From: Gluconacetobacter dulcium
GTDB taxonomy: Bacteria > Pseudomonadota > Alphaproteobacteria > Acetobacterales > Acetobacteraceae
Direction: 5' to 3'
Assembly: GCF_014174165.1 (NCBI RefSeq)
Contig: NZ_JABEQN010000018.1
Span: 1 to 64,000 of the forward strand
DNA: 64,000 nt
Position numbers and translations under genes: made by a program. The notes under the pieces were generated by a model. That model made no database searches. It was not told the DNA's origin and was given only the letters and a program-made list of their open reading frames with translations. Position 1 is the first letter of the stretch, and each line of letters starts with the position of its first letter. Below are positions 58,574 to 64,000 of the stretch, in pieces.

Positions 58574-59039
58574 TGGACGGTTCTCCCCCGGTGGCGGCCG
58601 CGGCCTTCTTGATGGCGTCGCGGATGCGGATATAGGTCATGCAGCGGCACAGAGAGCCGCCCATCACGGCGTCGATATCCTCGTCGGTCGGCTGCGGAAA
58701 ATCCTTGAGCAAGCTGGCGGCCTGCATGATCTGGCCGGACTGGCAGTAGCCGCATTGCGGAACTTGCAGATCCTTCCAGGCTTCCTGCACCGGGTGGGTG
58801 CCCGCCGGGTCCAGCCCCTCGATGGTCGTGATGTCCGCGCCTTCGACCGCCGAGACCGGGGTGATGCAGGAGCGGGTGGCGCGGCCGCCCACATGCACGG
58901 TGCAGGCGCCGCACATGCCGATGCCGCAGCCGAACTTGGTGCCGGTGAGGCCGATTTCGTCACGGATCACCCACAGCAGGGGGGTGTCCTCGGGAACGTC
59001 GACCGAGATGTCGTGGCCATTGAGCCGAAAGCTGGTCAT
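58566..59039 (-). CDS. aldF: Aldehyde dehydrogenase, [2Fe-2S] small subunit
   Basis: A 157-residue iron-sulfur protein. The first cluster has the plant-ferredoxin-like motif FGCGIGMCGACTVHVGG with a further Cys in RSCITPV. The second lies in the helical domain (VPQCGYCQSGQIMQAA, MGGSLCRCMTYIRIRDAI). It shuttles electrons from the molybdopterin subunit (aldH) to the cytochrome subunit (aldG). It overlaps aldH and begins 17 bp after aldG. There is no export signal, so it presumably travels with AldH through the Tat system. Confidence 0.95.
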   Translation of the reverse strand: MTSFRLNGHDISVDVPEDTPLLWVIRDEIGLTGTKFGCGIGMCGACTVHVGGRATRSCITPVSAVEGADITTIEGLDPAGTHPVQEAWKDLQVPQCGYCQSGQIMQAASLLKDFPQPTDEDIDAVMGGSLCRCMTYIRIRDAIKKAAAATGGEPSNG

Positions 59040-59055
59040 GTCGGGACTCCGTCTC

Positions 59056-60402
59056 TCAATGGGACGCGGCGACCGGTGGGGCCGGAAGCGTCGCGCGGAC
59101 GGCGGCGGCTTTCTTCTCCAGGTCGGTCCAGGGCGGCAGGGTGGTGCGGGTGCGGCGCAGATAGGCGGCCAGGCGGGCCAGGTCGGCGTCGGTCAGCGCG
59201 TGGTAGAAGCTGGGCATGGTGATGCCGCTCTGCCCTTCCTCGGTGCCGATGCCGCGCAGGATCACCTGATAGAGGTTGGTCGGCTCGTCCAGCCACAGCG
59301 CGTTGTTCAGCGCCAGTTCGGGACGGCCCAGCACCGGATGCGTGCCGGTATTGGCATGGCAGGCCGCGCAGGCGCCCTGGTAGAGCCGGGCATCGGCGTC
59401 GGCCGTCTGCGGCGTGGTGAGGTCGCGCGTCGAGCTGGCCATGGCCGTGGCCAGATGCTGGGCGTCGCCGGGCTGGCGGGCGTCGGCATGGTCGATATTG
59501 GCCAGGTAGTGGGCGATGGCGCGGATGTCGGATTCCGGCATCTCGCTCAGGCCGCCATGGACCACTGGCGACATCGGGCCGGCGGCGCTGCCGTGCAGCG
59601 GGGCCACGCCATAGCGCAGATACTGGAAGAATTCGTTTTCCGTCCAGGTGACGGGGGTGGGGTTGGTGGCGTTGAGCGGCGGGGCGATCCAGTTATCGAC
59701 CGGGGCGCCGTCATAGGGGGCGCTGGCCTTTTCGGCCCCCATCGCGTTGCGCGGGGTGTGGCAGGCGCTGCAATGGCTCAGGCCCTCGGCGAGGTAGGCG
59801 CCGCGATTCCACTCGGCGTCATGCGCCGGGTCGTTCTTGTATGCGCCCGGATGCAGGAACAGCAGCTTCCAGCCGGCCTGGAGGATGCGCATGCTGAACG
59901 GGAAGGGCAGCGTGTTCTCGCGCTTGACCGACGAAACCGGCTTCTGCGCCATCAGGAACGCATAGACGTCGGCGATGTCGCCGTCGGTCATGTGCGTGAA
60001 ATGGTCGAACGGGAAGGCGGGGAACAGGTTGGCGCCGTCACGCGACACGCCGTAGCGCATGGCGCGGGTGAAGGCGGCCAGCGACCATGTGCCGATGCCG
60101 GTTTTGGCGTCGGGCGTGATGTTGCTGGAATAGATGGTGCCGAAGGGCGTGGCCATGGCGTAGTCGCCGGCCAGAGGGATGCCCGGCTGCCCGTCGCGGC
60201 GGGTGTGGCATTCCGCGCAATAGCCGCCGGCGGCGAGGACACGCCCGCGCTCGACACTTTCGGCGGAAAAGCTGGTGGCGGCGGGGGGCGCGATCGGCGC
60301 GATGGCGGGATGCAGCGCATAGGCCAGGAAGCCCGCGCCGGCGACGGCGCCGAGACCGACCGCGCCGGCTGCGAGGCGCAGGATGGCGGTGCGGCTGATC
60401 AT
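59056..60402 (-). CDS. aldG: Aldehyde dehydrogenase, tri-haem cytochrome c subunit
   Basis: A 448-residue membrane-anchored cytochrome c with N-terminal helix (LRLAAGAVGLGAVAGAGFLA) and three haem sites: CAECH, CSACH and CAACH. Each is followed by the sixth-ligand Met or FPAF region typical of this family (for example NLFPAFPFDHFTHMTDGDIA). It accepts electrons from AldF and delivers them to ubiquinone in the inner membrane. It is the first gene of the aldGFH operon, preceded by an AT-rich intergenic region with a large inverted repeat. Confidence 0.95.
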   Translation of the reverse strand: MISRTAILRLAAGAVGLGAVAGAGFLAYALHPAIAPIAPPAATSFSAESVERGRVLAAGGYCAECHTRRDGQPGIPLAGDYAMATPFGTIYSSNITPDAKTGIGTWSLAAFTRAMRYGVSRDGANLFPAFPFDHFTHMTDGDIADVYAFLMAQKPVSSVKRENTLPFPFSMRILQAGWKLLFLHPGAYKNDPAHDAEWNRGAYLAEGLSHCSACHTPRNAMGAEKASAPYDGAPVDNWIAPPLNATNPTPVTWTENEFFQYLRYGVAPLHGSAAGPMSPVVHGGLSEMPESDIRAIAHYLANIDHADARQPGDAQHLATAMASSTRDLTTPQTADADARLYQGACAACHANTGTHPVLGRPELALNNALWLDEPTNLYQVILRGIGTEEGQSGITMPSFYHALTDADLARLAAYLRRTRTTLPPWTDLEKKAAAVRATLPAPPVAASH

Positions 60403-60577
60403 GAATCTCTGGTGGACGGAAACCGCATGTCGTCACCCCTCTGTCATGCGCGGTGGCAGGTTGCCGTGCGTGCGAACTTTGGTGGGGTGGAAAATGGCGT
60501 TCCGTCCCTGTCCGTCTTGTGCCGGGCGGCCCCTCTTATGGAGCCGCCCGGCAGCCTGCAACCTTGAAGCAAGCTTT

Positions 60578-60642
60578 GTGACAAAATTTTAATCAATAAA
60601 TCGTGAATTTTAAAAATCACAATTTGTTGAAATTTTTGTCAC
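60578..60642. promoter_or_regulatory. AT-rich inverted repeat between gcd and the ald operon
   Basis: GTGACAAAATTTT (60578-60590) and AAATTTTTGTCAC (60630-60642) are inverted arms (one extra T on the right) around 39 bp that contain a second small palindromic region (GTGAATTTTAAAAATCAC). The site is just downstream of gcd and upstream of aldG. It could terminate gcd and regulate the ald operon. Confidence 0.45.
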
Positions 60643-60663
60643 GGACAGAGGAAAGTGTCGTCG

Positions 60664-63051
60664 TCAGTGCCCTTCCGGCAAGGCATAGGCGACGACGTAG
60701 TCGCCCAGTTTGGTCCCGAACGAGCCGTGACCGCCATCGGCGGTGACGATGAACTGACGCCCGTTGACCGCATAGGTCATGGGGGTGGACTGGCCGCCCG
60801 CGGGCAGGCGGTCCTGCCAGAGCTGGCGGCCGGTGGTGACGTCATAGGCGCGGATGTAATAATCGGCCGTCGAGGTGAGGAAGGCAACGCCGCCGGCCGT
60901 GGTCAGCGGGCCGCCCAGGCTGGGGATGCCGACCTTGAAGGGCAGGGGGATGGGGGCGCTGTCGCGGGTCGTGCCGTTGCGGTGCATCCAGACGATCTTG
61001 TTCGTCCGCAGGTCGATGCCCGCCATGTAGCCCCAGCCCGGCTGCTTGCACGGCAGGCCCAGCGGCGACAGGAACGGGTTGAGCGTGACGCCGTAGGGCA
61101 CGCCGAACTGCGGCTGGATGCCGGTTTCCGACCCGGAGGGCTTGGAATGGTCCGGCGTGGCCGGGTTGCCGGGGCCGCGCGGGATCAGGCGCGAGACGAA
61201 GGGGATGGCGATGGGGTTGGCGATGGCGATCTGCCGTTGCGGATCGACCGCCAGGCCGCCCCACTCGAACATGCCCAGATTGCCGGGGAACACCAGCGTG
61301 CCTTGCAGCGACGGCGGGGTGAACGGCCCCTCATAGCGCAACTGGTGGAACATGATGCGGCACATGAGCTGGTCGAACATGGTGCCGCCCCACATGTCGG
61401 CGTCCGTCAGGTTGTTCTTCGGGCGGAAGGTCAGCTCGGAGAACGGCTGGGTGGGGGAGAGGTGGTCGCCCGGCGCCGGGCCCTGCGGCACCCTGGTTTC
61501 GGGTGCGGGGACGATCAGCGCGCCGGTGCGGCGGTCGAGCACGAAGATGTTGCCGGTCTTGGCCGGGGCGTAGAGCGTCGGCACGATCTCGCCCGACGCG
61601 GTGCGGATATCGACCAGGCTGGGCTGGGCGGGGATGTCCATGTCCCACAGATCGTGATGCACGGTCTGGTAGGACCACGCCAGCTTGCCGGTATCGGCGT
61701 TCAGCGCCACGATCGCGCTGGCATAACGCTCGGCATCCGGGGTGCGGTTGCCGCCCCAGATGTCGGGGGTCTGCACGCCCATGGGGATGTAGATCAGGTT
61801 CAGTTTCGGGTCGTAGGACGACACGATCCAGGAATTGGGCGAGTTGGGAACGAAATGGTGCGTCTCGGACGGCATTTCGTTCGGGTCGGGGTTGCTGGGG
61901 TCGAAGGCCCAGATCAACTGGCCGGTATAGACGTCGAAGCCGCGCGTGACGCCCGAGGGCTCATGCGTCGAGTAATTGTCCATCACCGCGCCCGAGACGA
62001 TGACCGCCTTGTCGGTGACCACCGGGGGGGACGTGGCCTCGTAGAAGCCCGGTGTCTTGACCGTCATGTGCTCCTGGAGGTCGATGACGCCGTTATCGCC
62101 GAAATGGGAGCAGCGTTCGCCGGTCTCGGCGTCCAGCGCGTAGAGGTGGCCGTCATTGGTCGGCAGGAAGATGCGGCGGGGGCAGTCGATCGGGGCCTGC
62201 GCGCCGTCGATCGTCTCGGCGCCCGGCTGGGTCTCGTGGTACGACACGCCGCGGCAGGTCATGTGCTGGAAGGTGGCGTTGTATTTGATCTGCGGATCGA
62301 ACGTCCATTTCTGCTTGCCGGTCGCGGCGTCGAGCGCGAACAGGATCTGGTGCGGCGAGCAGAGATAGACGGTGTCGCGGATCTTGATCGGCGTGACTTC
62401 GTCGGTGAATTCGCCCGGATCGTCGGGGCGCTTCACGTCGCCGGTGCGGAAGGTCCAGGCCACTTTCAGGTCGCGCACGTTGGCCGTGGTGATCTGCTTC
62501 AGCGGGCTGAAGCGGTCGCCGAACTGGGTGCGGCCGTAAGCCTGCCAGTCTTCGTCGGGCATGGCGGTGGCGTCGCCCGGTGTCGGCGCGTTGCCGGCGA
62601 TCTGGGGCAGGGAGCCGGCGCGGTCCTGCGGGTCGTTCATGAGAGCGGCGGCGATGACGGCGACCGCCGCCACCACCGAGGCGCGCAGCGGCAGGATGGT
62701 CGCGACGCTGACGGGGCCGAGATGGCGCGTGACCGGCGGCAGCAGCAGCCAGATGCCCAGCGGCACCAGCACGTCGCCGCGCGGCGCCAGGGCCCAGAAA
62801 TCGAAACCGACCTCCTTGACCGCCCAGACCATGGTCCCGATCAGCAGGGCGGCGTAGACCCACAGCGCCTCGCGCTTTCTGCGGAACAGCAGCCCCGCGG
62901 TGACCAGCATCGCCACGCCGGCGATGAGGTAATAGGGCGACCCGCCGAGCGCGGTGAGCCAGACGCCCCCTGCCAGCAGATAGAGGCCGATCAGGGCGAA
63001 AACCCCGGCGGTGATGGTAAGCACGGGAGGTGTCCCGTTTCGATTTATCAT
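60664..63051 (-). CDS. gcd: Membrane-bound PQQ-dependent glucose dehydrogenase
   Basis: A 795-residue inner-membrane quinoprotein oxidising D-glucose to gluconolactone in the periplasm and passing electrons to ubiquinone. About five N-terminal helices (to residue ~140) anchor it. The beta-propeller follows, with PQQ-binding and propeller tryptophan-docking-type repeats (ALDAATGKQKWTFDP, ALNADTGKLAWSYQTVHHDL, YDVTTGRQLWQDRL) and the active-site region TSPPVVTDKAVIVSG. Length and order match GDH of Gluconobacter and E. coli. The adjacent ald operon also puts electrons into ubiquinone, so the region is a periplasmic oxidation cluster. The ATG at 63051 is used. Confidence 0.96.
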   Translation of the reverse strand: MINRNGTPPVLTITAGVFALIGLYLLAGGVWLTALGGSPYYLIAGVAMLVTAGLLFRRKREALWVYAALLIGTMVWAVKEVGFDFWALAPRGDVLVPLGIWLLLPPVTRHLGPVSVATILPLRASVVAAVAVIAAALMNDPQDRAGSLPQIAGNAPTPGDATAMPDEDWQAYGRTQFGDRFSPLKQITTANVRDLKVAWTFRTGDVKRPDDPGEFTDEVTPIKIRDTVYLCSPHQILFALDAATGKQKWTFDPQIKYNATFQHMTCRGVSYHETQPGAETIDGAQAPIDCPRRIFLPTNDGHLYALDAETGERCSHFGDNGVIDLQEHMTVKTPGFYEATSPPVVTDKAVIVSGAVMDNYSTHEPSGVTRGFDVYTGQLIWAFDPSNPDPNEMPSETHHFVPNSPNSWIVSSYDPKLNLIYIPMGVQTPDIWGGNRTPDAERYASAIVALNADTGKLAWSYQTVHHDLWDMDIPAQPSLVDIRTASGEIVPTLYAPAKTGNIFVLDRRTGALIVPAPETRVPQGPAPGDHLSPTQPFSELTFRPKNNLTDADMWGGTMFDQLMCRIMFHQLRYEGPFTPPSLQGTLVFPGNLGMFEWGGLAVDPQRQIAIANPIAIPFVSRLIPRGPGNPATPDHSKPSGSETGIQPQFGVPYGVTLNPFLSPLGLPCKQPGWGYMAGIDLRTNKIVWMHRNGTTRDSAPIPLPFKVGIPSLGGPLTTAGGVAFLTSTADYYIRAYDVTTGRQLWQDRLPAGGQSTPMTYAVNGRQFIVTADGGHGSFGTKLGDYVVAYALPEGH

Positions 63052-63140
63052 GAAGTGCCCAATGATTGTTGGAAGACGGATCGCGGATGCACCACGGATT
63101 TATGCGTCGTGAACATGGCGGTCATGCGATTCGTAACAAC

Positions 63141-63160
63141 GTTTCAGTGCGATGTGAAAC
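63141..63160. promoter_or_regulatory. Palindrome between gcd and the polyol dehydrogenase gene
   Basis: GTTTCA (63141-63146) and TGAAAC (63155-63160), 6-bp arms with an 8-bp spacer, in the 151-bp gap between two minus-strand genes. It could be an operator for gcd or a terminator of the upstream gene; no T tract follows on the minus strand. Confidence 0.35.
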
Positions 63161-63202
63161 ATTATCAACTTTCCGTGGTCATGGCCTGCCATGTCCGGGA
63201 TG

Positions 63203-64000
63203 TCAGAGTCCGGGGGCGGACTCCGGCGGGCTGACGAGTGCGCGAAGACAGGCGCGGGTGCCGCCGGTGCGCAGGAACGTGCGGGTCTGGGTGAACAGGT
63301 CCACGAAGGCCGGGTGGTCGCGAAGGCCCCAGCCGTCGAACACCGACATGTCCAGCGCCTTTGCCGGGTCCTCGTCGGCGGCCAGGGCGAGGTCTTCGGG
63401 GCTGAGATGGGGTTCTTGGAGTTCGTAGGTGGCGCCCGTATCGTCGTGGCCGCGCAGATATTCGGCGAAGCAGGACAGCAGGAAGGCGATGCGTGCGGCG
63501 TCCGCCCCGCGTGCCAGCGTGCCTTCGGCGGTGGGGCGGACGAAGACCGGCAGTTTCGACGCGCTGTCGGAGGCGATGCGGGGAAGCTGGTCGCTGATGG
63601 CCACGTTGCTGAAACGGCGCAGGAGCTGGGCCGCGTAGGCGCGCAGTTCCATGCCCGGCGGGGCCTGGAGCAGCGGTTCGGCATCCTGGGCCAGGTAATG
63701 TTCCAGCAGCGCCACCATTTCGGGATTGTGCATGATGTCGCTGACGACGCGGTAGCCCATCAGCATGCCGGGCAGGCCGAGCATGGAGTGCGAGGCGTTG
63801 AGCATGCGCAGCTTGACCTGCTCGTAGGGCGTGACATCGCCGGTGAACAGGACGCCGACCTCTTCCAGTGGCGGGCGGCCGGCGCAGAATTTATCCTCGA
63901 TCACCCACTGGATGAAATCCTCGCAGAAGACGGGCACGCGGTCGTCCACGCCGCTGCCGGCGTCGAGGCGCGTGATGTCCAGCGGGCCGACGCCCGGCGT
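63203..64000 (-). CDS. Mannitol dehydrogenase family protein, C-terminal part (runs off window)
   Basis: The C-terminal 265 residues of a polyol-specific long-chain dehydrogenase of the mannitol 2-dehydrogenase / fructuronate reductase family, which interconverts D-mannitol and D-fructose (or related uronates) with NAD(P). The catalytic Lys motif KxxxxNxxH is present as VKLRMLNASHSMLG, followed by GYRVVSDIMHNPEMVALLEH. The frame remains open to the window end through a GVGPLDITRLDAGSG segment, so the NAD-binding half is outside. It is on the same strand as gcd. Choosing between mannitol dehydrogenase and other family substrates needs the missing half. Confidence 0.88.
   Translation of the reverse strand, partial: TPGVGPLDITRLDAGSGVDDRVPVFCEDFIQWVIEDKFCAGRPPLEEVGVLFTGDVTPYEQVKLRMLNASHSMLGLPGMLMGYRVVSDIMHNPEMVALLEHYLAQDAEPLLQAPPGMELRAYAAQLLRRFSNVAISDQLPRIASDSASKLPVFVRPTAEGTLARGADAARIAFLLSCFAEYLRGHDDTGATYELQEPHLSPEDLALAADEDPAKALDMSVFDGWGLRDHPAFVDLFTQTRTFLRTGGTRACLRALVSPPESAPGL

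Noticed and set aside
1-64000. CRISPR array, tRNA or rRNA genes
   Set aside because: No regularly spaced repeats, no cloverleaf-like sequence and no rRNA-like stretch were noticed on either strand.

Overview
The window is about 64 kb of GC-rich chromosomal DNA that looks like an acetic acid bacterium (Acetobacteraceae, probably close to Gluconacetobacter). The evidence is a membrane-bound PQQ glucose dehydrogenase, a three-subunit periplasmic molybdo-aldehyde dehydrogenase with a tri-haem cytochrome c, hopanoid (hpnH) and isoprenoid (dxs, ispE) genes, a mannitol-dehydrogenase-family polyol oxidoreductase and a large set of TonB receptors. No rRNA, tRNA, CRISPR array or intact insertion sequence was seen. 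Taxon and functions are inferred from reading the proteins; no database search was run.

Layout. 0-11.2 kb is housekeeping: dxs (partial) divergent from hpnH, a CNNM/CBS membrane protein, a TetR regulator divergent from a CAAX-type protease, a lytic transglycosylase, a uracil-DNA glycosylase-like protein, a TPR lipoprotein-like protein, ispE and a small conserved protein. 11.2-19.9 kb is lower in GC and accessory in character: a chemoreceptor, then a FecI/FecR/TonB-receptor cassette bracketed by two 100-bp direct repeats that each hold two hairpins, then an orphan protein. 19.9-38 kb is mixed: an ABC exporter pair, a P2-type cation ATPase, an SDR with an altered active site, a YqaA-like membrane protein, a sulfotransferase, an AraC regulator, an OmpR/EnvZ-type two-component system, a PRC-barrel protein, MFS carriers, cysteine synthase and rhodanese.

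39.4-56.1 kb is the most striking part. Two more FecI/FecR/TonB-receptor cassettes lie here. The first continues without gaps into a translationally coupled run: a secreted PI-PLC/histidine-acid-phosphatase fusion, a GH92 alpha-mannosidase and a small secreted protein. A further TonB receptor follows. Read together this resembles a polysaccharide-utilisation locus rebuilt from alphaproteobacterial parts. A plausible substrate is a mannosylated phosphoinositol glycolipid, GPI-linked mannoprotein or phospho-mannan of yeast, cut outside the cell and taken up through TonB receptors under cell-surface signalling.

56.2-64 kb is periplasmic oxidative metabolism: aldG-aldF-aldH on the minus strand, gcd, and a truncated polyol dehydrogenase gene running off the window edge.
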